From assembly GCF_945859705.1 (NCBI RefSeq), contig NC_079134.1:87686973-87750972 (forward strand): a DNA stretch of 64,000 nt, given 5' to 3'. A program made the translations under genes and the position numbers. Of the stretch, positions 1 to 11,336 are shown piece after piece (positions within the stretch are counted from its first letter, which is position 1; each line of letters begins with the position of its first letter). The notes under the pieces are model-generated. The model had not been told where the DNA came from. It saw only the letters and a list, made by a program, of their open reading frames with translations, and made no database searches. The DNA comes from Episyrphus balteatus. Its lineage: Eukaryota; Arthropoda; Insecta; Diptera; Syrphidae.

Positions 1-380
1 ACAAAAAAAAAAGTTTCATGTACCAGGAAGCAGACCTATCTTTCTATATGTTTTTGGGACCGCTGAATCCGATTTTCAAGTCCGTTTTGCCCGGTCACCC
101 TTAAAGTGTAAAGTAAAGGTCTCTAAAGAATTTTGATAAGATTACTGAATGAATAAAAACAAAAAACCAAAGTTTTGTCGAAAAATTAGGAAAAAAATCA
201 AAAAAGTTTCCACGTTTGATTAAAAAAAAATCGAAAAAAAATCAGAATAGCCTACCTTCAAACTCTTATAACATGAGAACCCCGCAACTGAAATTAATGT
301 TTATGGCCTTAAAATGTAGCTTAGATTATACAAATTGTTTTTGGATTTTTTCAACAAAAAAAAATTTTTACACCCTTATA

Positions 381-1300
381 CACTCCTGCTCAAATTTAAC
401 GCACATCATATTTATTTTACAAAAAAGTCCTACTATTACTTTATCTCACAGTATCGTGGTTATTTTCTCAAATAAGACAGGAGTTTGCTTAAATTGAAGG
501 TATGGAATAAAATGTTTGTGGGGAAGATTTGGAGAGGTATGCTGAAGTCTATCTGTCAACCCGCGAACCTTTTAGAGATGAGTCATAAATTTTCATGGAG
601 TAAACTCTGCCTCACAACACCTACGGAGTAAGTGACATCTCCTAGACCTAATTTAAGTACCCAAAGATACTTGGCTGATATTCTCGACCAGCATGTGGTT
701 CCAATCACCCCTAGATTTGGTCCACAAATCAGTCTGATGCACGATAATGCATGCTAGAGTGGTTTGAGAATATCTTCATGATTAAAATGTGCCACCTTTG
801 AATTGACCACACAGATATCCGGATGTAAATTCAATAGAACATGTCTAGGAAATGTTGAAAAAAATGCATTTGCGGCCGAAATCCACCTCCAAGCATTCTT
901 GATTAACAGAAAACTGCAGTGAAAGAAAAGTTACAACAAAACCTTCAAAACTTAATTCGTGGAATGGATAGACGACTCCAAATTACCATATGCGCTAGAG
1001 GAGACAATGCCAAGTATTGAAAAAAATTATTGGAAAGAACTGTCACGCGTTTCCATTTTTTAAAATTTTTTTTCTTAAAAAACAAAAATTATTTTAATAT
1101 CAGTTTTCAGACCTTGAATTGCTAAATTTGGTTTATCTTTTTTTTGGTTAATAATACTGTTGCAATTTAGCATTTTTCTGACTTGCTAAACAATAAGCAA
1201 ACACAAAAAAATACAACAAATAATTTTAAAGCCATTTCAAACAAGATGCAGGGGTATAACTAAAGAAAAAAAAAGTGTGCGTTAATTTTGAGCAGAAGTT
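381..1300 (+). mobile_element. Tc1/mariner-type DNA transposon, decayed
   Basis: Inverted ends are visible: left CACTCCTGCTCAAATTTAAC and, on the opposite strand at the right end, AACTTCTGCTCAAAATTAAC. Both ends are flanked by TA (379-380 and 1301-1302), the duplication expected of Tc1/mariner elements. The 60,660 copy of the host repeat runs through the corresponding point without an insertion. The interior carries a broken transposase. At 920 bp it is shorter than a typical 1.2-1.7 kb autonomous Tc1. Confidence 0.75.
510..1025 (+). pseudogene. Tc1-like DD34E transposase C-terminal relic
   Basis: Conceptual translation in changing plus-strand frames gives recognisable pieces of the Tc1 catalytic domain. 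These are a GERYAE-like block near 525-560, YLADILDQHVVP near 665-700, LMHDNA near 735-750 (the second catalytic Asp lies in this HDNA motif) and a VPPLN block near 790-805. Further pieces of the region that holds the final acidic residue follow. Several stops and frameshifts separate them, so no working enzyme can be made. Assignment to Tc1/mariner rests on motif order and on the TA-flanked ends of the enclosing element. Confidence 0.65.
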
Positions 1301-1307
1301 TACATTA

Positions 1308-1799
1308 GGGTGTGTCACTTTTGTATTGAAAAATAAAAGTACCCTAATTTTCAAATGTAATAGTGGTCAAAAGTTGTATTAGGGTCTGAAATTTAATAAT
1401 ATGTAAAAAAAAAAATTATAATATCGTTCGTCTTTGGCTCGCTCAAATCGGTTGAAGTTGTTAGGAAAAAAACGATTTTATATGAAAAAATGATTGTTTC
1501 CTCGACTTATTATTTTGCAGCTTCTTTACTAAGTGTTCAATTCCAACAAATATAAGCTTAAAAGTTTTTTCTTGGAATTATCTTTCACGTGAAAGCCTAA
1601 TAATATTAATTATATATTTTTTGTATCCAAACGGTGCAGATTTGTATCCAATCGGTGCAGATTTCTTCCTATATTTTGAGCGAGCCAAAGATATTAATTA
1701 AAATGAAAACTGTAAACGCAGATTTAATTTTGATAAGCAATGCAACTTTTAAAAGCTATTACATTTGAAAATTCCATACTTTTGCATTTTGAAACACCC
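1308..1799. mobile_element. TA-flanked MITE with long inverted ends
   Basis: Left end GGGTGTGTCACTTTTGTATT; right end, read on the other strand, GGGTGTTTCAAAATGCAAAA, with further matching sequence inward. TA lies at 1306-1307 and 1800-1801. The 492-bp interior has no reading frame of note but has a second inverted pair around TCTTTGGCTCGCTC (near 1432 and 1677). It sits only 5 bp from the right TA of the Tc1-like element, so two TA-targeting insertions happened almost side by side. Confidence 0.6.
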
Positions 1800-1804
1800 T
1801 ATTA

Positions 1805-2050
1805 TACATACCTACCAACGTACGAAAAATACTTTAAATACCAAACATACGAAACGTAGGTATCAAATATACATGAAATATACGAAATGTACGAAACATA
1901 CGAAGCATGCGAAAGTAACGTAAGTAACGAAAGTAACAAAACATGCGAAACACACGAAACATACGAAATATACGAGATATACGAAAAATGCGAAACATAC
2001 GAAAGTAACGAGTAACGATATTTTTGATGCGGGTACTAGTATCAAAAGTA
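1805..2050. repeat. Minisatellite of about 10-bp ACGAAACATA-like units
   Basis: Short imperfect units of the type ACGAAACATAC / ACGAAAGTAACG repeat about twenty times. The opposite orientation of the same array is at 60,480-60,650 and a shorter version at 62,039-62,210, always inside the hAT-like family A. The array encodes only low-complexity peptides in every frame, which I do not regard as genes. Confidence 0.8.
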
Positions 2051-2091
2051 ACGGTAGCGGGTACTCATTTTGTCATAACTTTAACAGCCCT

Positions 2092-3020
2092 ACTAATAAC
2101 CTCCTTACAGCTCGAGTCAAACCACGAATTCTTTTTCGGTTTGATTGTTTTTGCCCTATTCGGGATAAAATTTCTCATTCCGGAGAGAATTAAGTTTGTG
2201 ATCATATCTGTGCTGGAATCAACGTCACTATCGAGAAAACATAGCGACCAGTTAAAGTTTTTGAAAAAAGCGTTGAGTCCCTCCCAGTTGGCTTTCTCAT
2301 ATTGCCAAACAGTTCTCTTAGGAGTTTTTTCTTTAACTGGATTTTTTTGACAAGAGAAATTCGCAGATATGACACAATGATCTGATGTGCCTAGAGGCGA
2401 TAATACATTTACTGTGTATTTATCAAGGTCAGAGGTAAGAAACAAGTCTAGAGTATTTTCAGCCCGACCAGCGACGTCCGAAATTCGAGTCGGCTCGTTA
2501 ACTAGTTGAGTTAAGTGGTTTAACTCAGCAAAAATCTAAACATACCTTCCTTCGGGTGTTGTCTGGCCCGAAAACCGAAGCCAAGAAGAATTGTGTACAT
2601 TGAAATCGCCCGTAATAACGATTTCAGTGCGAGGGTGAAGGGTAACAATCCTTTGAATGGAGTCTGATAGAGCATCAAATTCATTAGAAGTTGAATTACT
2701 ATCCAGATTTGGACTTCGATAAATAAAACATGTATGGATGATGCGCTTGTTGATTGTAAATTTGAACCACATGAAATTAAAATTAGTGTTAATGCACTGA
2801 CCGTATTGTGGTTGAAGTTGATAGGCAACATCATTTCTAATATATTTATATATATAATAAGCAATACCCATTAAGATTGAATTCAGTACATTCTGAATTT
2901 TCACCAAATGTCTCACCTAGTGCCAAAACAGCGGGACAGTTTTGCACAGTATAAATGTACACATCGCAAAAATTCGATCTAAGCCCACGAATGTTGGCAT
3001 AATCGACCCTGAAATTACCT
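2092..3020 (-). pseudogene. CR1/L2-type LINE endonuclease domain, fragment
   Basis: Reading the minus strand from about 3020 gives an apurinic-endonuclease-like domain. It has an NIRGLRSNF start, LALGETFG, then GDFNVHNSSW (metal/catalytic region) and LDLFLTS with GTSDHCVIS, the C-terminal Ser-Asp-His signature. A linker toward the reverse transcriptase follows and is cut at 2091 by the family A element. Two or three frame breaks and stops occur, so it is dead. It matches the LINE remnant at 27,885-32,318 over the linker, showing a single family. Clade assignment (CR1/L2 versus a neighbour) is from motif style only. Confidence 0.75.
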
Positions 3021-3085
3021 ATCATTTAAATATACTAAAACCTTAAAAAACCTTATCTGACAATTAACTATATTGAATGTCTTAC

Positions 3086-4920
3086 GGGCAATTCCATGGT
3101 AACTCACGTTACATTCACAAAAATTTCCAACACATAAATAATTTTTTTTTTCAATTTTAATGTAAATTGATAAGAAATTACTATCCATGACGGAGGGTCA
3201 ATGTCCCCCCGTTTTGGAGGGAGGGGCAATTTTCTAAGAAAAAATACTTAAAATTAAAAAAAATTATTAAAAAACAACGGCAACACTTACAGTTTTGATT
3301 GATACTTTTTTCAAAAGCTAGAATTATAATCTTAATATTAATTTTAAAATTAAGTTATTTTAATCAATTCTTTTTGAAATAAACGAGTGATTCCGATAAA
3401 GAAAGTATTTTGTCTATTTTTCAATTTTCTCAAAAAGTAGAAGGCATAGGAACATTATGATTTTCATGATTTGATAAGAAATCAATTAAGGCAGTTTACT
3501 TTGTCGTATTGAAGTCCACAGTCTTTGTGAAAATTGTACTCAATGTGCTTTTTAAACATTTTTTTTACAAGTTTTGACTTTGAAATCGGGTATTTCAAAA
3601 AGAATTGATTAAAATAACTTCATTTTAAAATTAATATTAAGTTTATAATTCTAGCTTTTGAAAAAAGTATCAACCAAAACTGTAAGTGTTGCCGTTGTTT
3701 TTTAATAATTTTTTTTAATTTTAAGTATTTGTTTTTAGAAAATTGCCCCTCCCTCCAAAACGGGGGGACATTGACCCTCCCTCAAATAGTAAACAATGAT
3801 TGTATTTAACCCCTCTACAAAATCTCATTATCAGTTCTTAGTGCTTAAGTAATCGTACTTTCCCTCAAATGTTTCTGTTTTACTTAAGTAAAACTAAAAA
3901 TACGAAAAAAAGATAGATTAAAATGGCCATATTTCGGTCAATTTTCAATGAAAAAATTTAGTGAGTACAGCATTTTGAAGGAAATTCAATCTTATTTTTT
4001 TCTTTAGAACAATGTTTATGTCTATCTCAACCCAAAAAAAAATGTACAACTAAAAAAGCAAAAAATCTCAAAAAATCGATTTTTTTGATATTTTTTTTAT
4101 GATTGTTTCGACTATTTTGGTATGGAAATTTTTTTTTCAATTTTTAAAAAACATTATTCCAATTGGAAATTTAATTCTCTACAAAAAGTTGTATAGACAA
4201 TATATCAAAATTTTGCTTGGCTTACGAGGTATATTGAAAAAACCAAAAAGGGGGCCTTTGCACCCCTATCTTCAGTTTCCACCCTCTCATTTAATAGCAC
4301 TCCGCGGTTTTATGTTCTTTTATAACCCATTGAACGATTCCTGCAATAAAAACTCGTGAACGTCTTAGTTCCTTTCTTAACTACATAATCAATAGCCTAA
4401 AATTACAAGCTTTTAATGTGAGTGACAAAACCAAACATATTTTCAATATTTCGAGGAAAAATTTTAAAATATTTAGGTAACTCACGTTACATTACTTTGG
4501 TAACTCATGTTACCTGCGATTTGTGGTTCCAAAAGTAAAGAAAAGATGCATTTTCACTCAAGTTTTTTTTTTTAACCGAATAGTGTGTAACGAAGCTTGC
4601 TTAAATGTTAACTTATTTTAGCACTCACGAGGGGATATTGTCATCGTCACTATTAGACTCGTCATATTTTCAGTTTGCTTGTTTTTCCGTCATTTTCATG
4701 TGAAATTCTTCTGTTGTTGGCAATCTTATGCTATAAAAATGCTTAAGGATTATTAAACTCCCTGAATTTTATGTCTATCCATAAGGGAATACAAAAAAGA
4801 ATCTTTTCTTGCAACTTGCACAAAGAGTTGCCGTTTGTAATAGGAATTTGCTAATAAAAAAAGTAAAAGAGACTGCATAATTTGTTCAAAATTCGTGTCC
4901 ACTTTTTCATGGAATTACCC
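3086..4920. mobile_element. Possible TIR element with TTAC flanks
   Basis: Left GGGCAATTCCATG and right (other strand) GGGTAATTCCATG form a short inverted end pair; TTAC occurs directly outside both. GGTAACTCACGTTAC-like motifs near 3099, 4471 and 4499 may be subterminal repeats. A foldback at 3189-3783 lies inside. The ends are short and a 4-bp TTAC duplication fits no superfamily I know well, so this is tentative. The rest of the interval shows no coding signal. Confidence 0.35.
3189..3783. repeat. Foldback with arms of about 190 bp
   Basis: The sequence at 3189-3380 (GGAGGGTCAATGTCCCCCCG inward) recurs in inverted form at 3590-3783 with few differences. A spacer of about 210 bp separates the arms. 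The arm tips resemble the AATTGCCCCTCC...GACCCTCC blocks at 53,337-53,375 and 58,200-58,235, so it is probably related to the foldback family at 57,274-59,577. Confidence 0.8.
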
Positions 4921-5463
4921 TTACAAAAATTCCAATTTGAGCTTCAATAAACAAATTCTCACTAGTGTTATGCCTTAGTGACAATTTGTATCGATCCGCC
5001 CCTGGTTATTTATTAACACATACAATAATCTATCTGGAGTCGAACTGAAAACGATTGCGGCATTATGAGCAGAGGTTCCACTCACAATACCACAATTGTT
5101 AAGCAAATTCGACTGCGAGAATGATGGGGGGAAGGAAAAGAAGGAAAACTAGTTATGAACATGCACTGAAGATAATTATTTAGAGGCGCAAGACTCTTTT
5201 TTTTTGTGTGATTTGGTGATGCTATACGGTTGTTGTTCTTATGGAATTTGCTTTTTTTTTTGTATTATATTATTTGGTTAGAGACAGTGAACTATTGTTG
5301 TTTTTGTTTTTTTTTTTTTTTTCTTATTCTTATTGCGGGAGAGGTAATAAGGTGTTGTTATTGTTTGGTATTGCACTTGTTATGATTTTATTTTATATGC
5401 AACTCATAATGTATTTTTGCTTACAGTAGGATCTCTCATGAGAGACGGTGACTTTCCATTGTT
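4921..5463. other. Anonymous AT-rich spacer
   Basis: I see no gene, inverted ends or tandem repeat here apart from poly-T runs near 5250 and 5310. It acts as the left flank of the RTE insertion. Confidence 0.5.
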
Positions 5464-5479
5464 AATGATTCTACGATTC

Positions 5480-6013
5480 AATCATCGCGTAAGCGTAGGG
5501 TGGATGAAGTGGCGGGAAAATTCTGCTATCTTCTGTGATCGAAAAATGCCCCCTAACCTGAAAGGAAGGCTCTACACCGCAGTTGTGCGTCCAGCACTCA
5601 CATACGGTTCACAATGTTGGACAATGTACAAAAAGTATGAGAGTAAGTTAACGGCAGCTGAGATGAAGATGCTTCGCATGACAGCAGGAGTAACAAAGCT
5701 TGATAGAATTAGAAGTACGAAGATCCGAGGAAGCCTTCATGTTAAAAATACCATCTCCCAAAAAATTGAACACGACCGACTCAGTTGGTATTGCCATGTT
5801 CAAAGGAGAGATCCTGAGAACCCCGTCAAAAAAGCAATATCATATAACGTTCCAACACGAAATAAAATGAAAGGTAGGCCTAAAAACTCCTGGTACACGC
5901 AAATGCAAAAACACCAGCATTCAGTTGGCCTTAGAAACGGAACAATACAAAACCGGGAGGCTTGCCGCCGATTTCTGAGGTCAACCCGGCGAACCCCACA
6001 GGCGGATCACTAG
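5480..6013 (+). pseudogene. RTE-type reverse transcriptase C-terminal region
   Basis: The open frame encodes the region after the catalytic palm of RTE-like reverse transcriptases. Motifs are NHRVSVGWMKWR, then LKGRLYTAVVRPALTYGSQC, AEMKMLRM, DRLSWYCHVQRRDPE and a final GRPKNSW block. This part is uninterrupted for about 178 codons. A frame upstream of 5480 exists but belongs to the target duplication and older flank, not to the enzyme. With no fingers, palm or endonuclease it cannot function alone. The open frame suggests a fairly recent arrival. Confidence 0.85.
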
Positions 6014-6091
6014 TGTGAAGCAGTAACGTGGGAAGGTTATGATCCCCTCGACATCGAGATCATAATAGCGCCGAGAAAAAGGAAGAAGAAG
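5480..6091 (+). mobile_element. 5'-truncated RTE-type LINE insertion with 16-bp target duplication
   Basis: AATGATTCTACGATTC occurs at 5464-5479 and again at 6092-6107, a perfect 16-bp duplication bracketing the element. The element begins inside the reverse transcriptase and ends in a purine-rich GAAGAAGAAG tail, as RTE-type tails often do. It is 612 bp long, so most of the roughly 3-kb parent was lost by 5' truncation at insertion. Confidence 0.88.
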
Positions 6092-6187
6092 AATGATTCT
6101 ACGATTCTGCCACCACTGCCTTAGAGCTCGAATCGCCTTTAGATTCGAATACACATCTTGCGATACCGCAAGAGTGAGTTTTTCTGT

Positions 6188-6254
6188 TTAAGTTCTTCTG
6201 TGACTTGTTTGCAAGCCAATTTACACATTTTTTTGTGTTCACAGAAGAACTTAA
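6188..6254. repeat. Perfect 16-bp inverted repeat (hairpin)
   Basis: TTAAGTTCTTCTGTGA at 6188-6203 is repeated in inverted form at 6239-6254 around a 35-bp loop. It could be a remnant of a small MITE. No flanking duplication seen. Confidence 0.7.
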
Positions 6255-6538
6255 TCTTGCGGAATTGGGCCCCAGACAAGAAAGTATTGGAATCTAAGGG
6301 CTGGGCTGGTGAACTCCCCTGGTGCGTTTTCATGCATTAACTCGTAGTGTTAAAGCCAAAGGTCGTGATATATGTTTTAGCCTTTTGGGATTAAACAACC
6401 AAATTTTATATTATATATACTGTAACTCTAGCCATAAATACTTGGGAGAAGCCCTTCAAGATGTTGTTTCAAAATTTATATTGTTAGAAAACATTTTATT
6501 TTTAATTGTTATTAATATTCGCTCCTACAGTGAGCCTT

Positions 6539-6652
6539 ATGCCGACATTTCACGAGTCGATTTTTACCGTGCGGCGAAGCTTTTCGACTCGTGTTAACGT
6601 AAGCCGCAGGTGACCAAAGTGAGTTAAAATCGACTCATGAAAAGTCGGCATT
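6539..6652. repeat. Imperfect inverted repeat of about 28 bp
   Basis: ATGCCGACATTTCACGAGTC at 6539 pairs with GACTCATGAAAAGTCGGCAT ending near 6651. ATTGTTAGAAAACA occurs on both sides, near 6480 and 6654. The rest of 6108-7230 holds nothing I recognise. Confidence 0.6.
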
Positions 6653-7230
6653 ATTGTTAGAAAACAATTTTTATACAAAATTGCTATACAATTGGAGTGT
6701 TTAGAAATTGCAAACAATCAGATAGACTGCATCACTAAACCCATCCCAGAAATGTTTTTACTTGGCCCGGTGGGTGGTGTCTTTAATCAATTTCTTACTA
6801 AAAAATCAATTGGATAGCCATTTCTTGATGAAAATTAATGACATATGCAACACTTAAGGAATGCTGAATCCAAGTGCCAATTTTTCGTTATTCCCTATGA
6901 TAGCTTTAAAATGGTGAAAATTCTTTTTTAAATCATTATATTTCAGCTTAATTGATATTAAAGATATGCATATTAGAATCTTTTAGGCTACGTTTTTGAG
7001 ATGAATTTATTTCAATAAATATATTCTGTTTGGTCTTTCTGGCTAAAAACAGAATGATTACCAATTAGAGAGCACAGAAGACAGACATTGGGTCGAATTT
7101 ACTATTGCAACGCTGTTCTCATTCAGATATTTATTTTTTCATCGTTCGTTAATTTTCTGCTCGTGAAAGGTGAGAGTACTATAAAAATTAAAATACAGAG
7201 AACCCAATCATTAGGCATTTTTATTTTTTA

Positions 7231-7955
7231 GCTCTGAAGCCTGCTCGAATATAATCATGTGCGGGGATTTTAATATCAATTTGTTACTCAAATATACCCT
7301 TATTGATGATCTGAGTATATTTGGCCTGATGATCGACCAGTTTTGGGTAAATGATATTAGAAAAGTAGTTTTTTTATTATCAACTTTGCTCACCAGCTTT
7401 CTCTAACCACGATCGAATTTATGTACTTAGTTTCTGATTTTATCTTTACTTCATCGGGCTTATGTTTGTACCAATTAAGAGGACTGCAATTTACCATCTG
7501 CAATTGTCTAATGAACGAGTAGAGATTCTCAATGAACACATTATGTGCGTGTTCCTTTAAAATCAAAAAATTAGACCTTTGTTATCCACCTTGGTTTACG
7601 TCTTCGATCCGAAAGGGATCATGCTTATGCGGGGATATACTGTTCTCTTCGTAATATGGTGGTGATGGAAAAAAAGGAAACTTTAATCTCAGATATATTT
7701 ACACCGTTTAAACGCCTCATTAATTGGTCGTCAATTGGGGGGTAATCTACACGAAATTGGTGTTGGAAAAACAAATTGCGATATGCCTCCTGAGATAGAT
7801 GGTAACGTCTTAAACTGTCAATTTGTTTCAGTGACATCTGCTACTAACTTAAGTCCACCTGAGGTTCGGGACTTACAAACACTCATCCAACCATCACTTG
7901 ATACCGGTTCCAAATTAAGCTATCGAGGAGCAGTCTATAAAATCAAATGCTGTTG
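7231..7955 (+). pseudogene. LINE endonuclease to RT-linker fragment
   Basis: Plus-strand translation gives IIMCGDFNINLL near 7252-7290, the Gly-Asp-Phe-Asn catalytic motif of LINE endonucleases. Next comes a decayed stretch, PPWFTSSIRKGS near 7585-7620 (linker before the reverse transcriptase) and LHEIGVGKTN plus LNCQFVSV near 7745-7835. Frames shift several times, so the copy is dead. The motif choice differs from the CR1/L2-type and Jockey-like elements in this window, so this is a third LINE lineage; I cannot name its clade. Confidence 0.6.
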
Positions 7956-8362
7956 ATCTGTATCTGTATCCGTATGAGATTCATCCCACTTTTTTTTACA
8001 TTAATCCTGCCAATAATTTTGCCGTATATAAGATGTAACCCACATGCTACATCTTCAACTTTATTATCACGTCTGTTGAATACTCTTCGCAGTGGAAACT
8101 AGAGATGCAGCCGAATAGTTGGTCGGGTATAACCTTAAACTTCCGCAACATTCAGCCGAATACCAAATATAGAACAAAAGAGACTAGAAGACAAAAGAGA
8201 CATCTTTGGCCAACTATTCGGCCGAATATCTGGTCACAAATGTGCATCTATCTTACTCTAACGTGACCTTGGAAGTGTTATGAGTTATGACCATTGCATC
8301 TGGACCGCAAATTAAGTCTATTTTATTCTATACCTAATTAGTATTTGGTATTCAGCACGATG

Positions 8363-9774
8363 CACAGTGGGGCAGAATGCCTTAAAACGTGGTATTAAAT
8401 CAACCGTAAGAGCTAGGAACCTGAAATTTGGTATATATGCTTCTGAGACCATTACTAGGTCATATCTAAAGCTATAATTGCCACGCCCACTAAAACGCCC
8501 ACTAAAACGCCCACTTATTTGGGATCTAATAAAAATGTTAGTATTTTTCAGATTGAAAGGTTATTTAAAGGCTCAAGATACTTAATAATATATTAATTTC
8601 TTATCTGACATAACTTTTATCCATGCTTTTATCCAACTTTACCCTTATTGTAGAGAAAATCTGATTTAAAAAAAATCTTTTTTTTTTTAATTTAAAGTTT
8701 TTATTTTCATCGACTTTTTTAAATTTAATTAAAAGAAAACTAAAACAAAATTATAAAATAAGTTTATTCATCACTTTCATCATCAGGTACGTTAGTTTCA
8801 ATAAAAATGTTTGCTTCGGAAATGCTTGGAGGTTTCAATAGCGCTAGTGCTTCGGTAGGATAAGACTGCAATTTTTTTGGACGACCACGTTTCTTTGCCG
8901 ATTCTTCTGCGTTTTTAAAAACAATTGAGTTATTAAGCTAATTTTCGTTTGTTGCATTAAATCTTTGTTCGATTCTAGAAGCTTTGACCCACCGCGTTAT
9001 GAACTCAGATTTAAAATGCGAAAAAAGTCTATTGAATTCATTAACTTGGCTAATTTCGGTACTTTTTATCATATTTAGAAGATATTTTTTTAAAAAATCC
9101 ATCTGATCCTCAACCATAACACTCTCACATCTTTTCATAATTTCTACAAGTTGCCTTCTTGTAAAAAAAATTGAATTGAATGAAGAGAAGCAACGAAAAA
9201 ATAAAAAAAAAAGTTAAGGTTCAAAAGTTACGAAAATTCACATATCACAAAAAGGGTGCAAAACGAGCACGTTTTTTTGACGGAATCACAAAATAAACAT
9301 CATAAACATTTTAAAATCACATAAAACATAACTCGATCCCACTCGGAACACATTTAAAAGTCAATGGATTTCACAGAACCTCTAAAATATCCCTTTTAAA
9401 AAACTGATCACGGAACTTCACTTAAATTTTACATATATATTTAAATATAACAAAAACAAAATTGTTTAAATAACTCTTACATACCCGAAGTGTAAGTCTG
9501 CATACTTAAATTTTTAATGAATCAACAAAAAAAATGAAAAACTGTTCTCAAAGATTACGATGAAAAATCGACAATTTCACTTCTGGCTCAATTGACTACT
9601 AATTAAGCTTAAACAAAACTGTGTTATGAAAAAACGGGAAGGACTAAAAAAAAATTAAAATAAATTTTTTAAAGGATGGATATTACTCTATTAGAAAATA
9701 TTAAATAATTATTTTTATTTGCAATTTTGTTTTATTAATTATTGCCAGCTTTTGGGTCGATTTGCCCCATTGTG
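8363..9774 (-). mobile_element. Transib-type DNA transposon with RSS-like ends
   Basis: The left end reads CACAGTGGGGCAGA; the right end, on the other strand, CACAATGGGGCAAA. CGATG lies directly outside both (8358-8362, 9775-9779), a 5-bp duplication. Transib elements, relatives of the RAG1 recombinase, are known for CACWRTG-like ends and 5-bp GC-rich duplications, so the match is good. It is 1.4 kb long and carries a broken AT-hook protein on the minus strand. The catalytic domain is missing, so it would need help to move. Confidence 0.65.
8765..9170 (-). pseudogene. AT-hook protein of the Transib-type element, with a nonsense codon
   Basis: The minus-strand frame from about 9170 to 8765 is open for about 135 codons except for one TAG near 8938-8940, where the aligned relative at 11,337 has Trp. 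The first part is helical and charged, with TRWVKASRIEQRF. The part after the stop has KKRGRPKKLQ, an AT-hook minor-groove binding motif, and an acidic end (PDDESDE). It is likely an N-terminal DNA-binding segment of a transposase. No DDE residues are seen. The match to the 11,337 fragment (RF-x(7)-WLN) supports a shared family. Confidence 0.5.
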
Positions 9775-9837
9775 CGATGTTGCGGAATTTTGATGAACTA
9801 TTCGGCCATATTCGCCAACTATACTGCAGCATCACTA

Positions 9838-11336
9838 AACAGCTAAAATTATACCTGTTTCCAAAAACTCGAAAAAGACGAATTTAGGCCAATTGCTGTT
9901 TTGCCGTTCATCTCAAAAATGTTCTTGTAATACAGTAAAATAAGGAGAAAAAAGGGGTAAATCTCGGAATGAATGTTAGTAGAAATTTTTTTTGCTCAAT
10001 ATCTTCCTTTTGCCATTCTATAACATATCTCAAAAGTCTAGAAAAATCTCATGTCCGCTTGTCGCGATTTCAAGGTCAAATCGCGAAATGCAGATTTTCA
10101 AAATTAGCAAAAATAGGCTATGGTATTATATACACATATGATACATGATTTCAAGCTATTTTTTAATGCTGATTCCAAAAAATCTAAAATCAAGACAATC
10201 TGACGTCTCTGGAAAAAGTTATACCTGTTTTTCATCTGTCAACTCATATTATTATAACAGTTGCAAACTTACTGCCGACAAACCCTTAAAAGTTATGGTA
10301 GATGAACCAAATTTAGCATGAAGATTTTAGAATCCATCATTATTAAAAATCAAAACAATCCATTACAAAAAATATATATACCTACGAAATAATGGTATTT
10401 TTTTATGGAGCGGCAAATTTTAGGATATGCACTAAAGAAGATTCTTGTTCATCTTAGGAATAAGTGCTAATAGGCTATTTTTTTCATTTTAATCTTTGTT
10501 TGGATATTCTTTAACTACCCTCAAAAATCTAAAAAAATCTCATGTCCGCAAGTCCTAATTTTCTTGGTTTGAAAATAAGGTGCATATTTTAAAAAATTAA
10601 TAAGAAAAATGAACGTCCCTTAAATCAAAATTCGGTTGACGGCGATTTATTTGAAGTCTATTTATAGCTATACCTAAACTGAAAAAAATATTAAAAATCA
10701 TTTTTTTCTATTTTATTATATTTTTTTTGCAAATATATTCCCACCTCTTGCAGTCATTTAAGTTTATTTTATCATCAAAATTAAACACCAAATGTTTTCC
10801 ACATGGTAAACTTTTCCAAACAAAATAATACTTAATTATACTTAATACTTTACTCTTACCGCCACAAAGTGTTTCGTCTAGATTAGAACATGCTAGGTGG
10901 ACAAATGGCGTTCTCAATTTTCAGCTTAAAAGTCATCGAGTCTCGATAACAATATCCCCAAACCTCGAATAACGGTAAATAGCAAAGCCTAATATTTCTC
11001 AGCGACAGGTGATGAATAGAATTAAAAAGAAAAAAGAATTCATTCGTAAGTAATCCTTAGTAAATCGACAGCGTTTAAAATTCATTTTTTTTAAGAAGAG
11101 ATTATAATTTACTTAACAAACTTTTGTACAAGTTTTTAAAACAATAAGTAAGGGTTTGAAAATAGAATAAGCCATTTTTTTTTGTAATCAGAACTTTAGA
11201 AGCTTAGCAATTATTTGTACCTTCATGTACCCAGGCTAAATTTTTTATATATATATTATCAGCATTGCTATCAATTATAAAAGTATGTGTTTCAATGTGC
11301 ACACTTGAGTTGAACTATTTTATTTTTTTATTTATT
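9838..11336. other. Anonymous AT-rich spacer
   Basis: No credible gene. Two stretches (near 10,030 and 10,525) share the wording AAAAATCTCATGTCCGC, a weak internal duplication. A TTTTTTATTTATTCAG at the right edge looks like a splice acceptor for the coding fragment that follows. Confidence 0.45.

Larger units (their letters stand above)
1..2091 (-). mobile_element. hAT-like nonautonomous element, family A, copy 1 (partial)
   Basis: The inward end is at 2091, where the minus strand starts TAGGGCTGTTAAAG, and the flanking LINE resumes at 2092. The same terminal sequence, the same ACGAAACAT-type array and the same poly-A/T-rich block recur in inverted order at 60,406-60,880, so both are copies of one family. 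The second copy has both ends and an 8-bp target duplication, which is why I call it hAT-like. The far end of copy 1 lies outside the window. It is interrupted by a Tc1-like element (381-1300) and a TA-flanked MITE (1308-1799). No transposase of its own is visible. Confidence 0.6.
8100..9837. mobile_element. hAT-like MITE split by a Transib-type element
   Basis: The left end TAGAGATGCAGCCGAATAG and the right end (other strand) TAGTGATGCTGCAGTATAG are similar over about 23 bp, both leading into TAGTTGG. No clean 8-bp duplication is visible (GTGGAAAC versus AACAGCTA), so the superfamily is a guess from the TAGNGATGC start. Without the inserted Transib-type element the unit would be about 320 bp. 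Confidence 0.5.
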
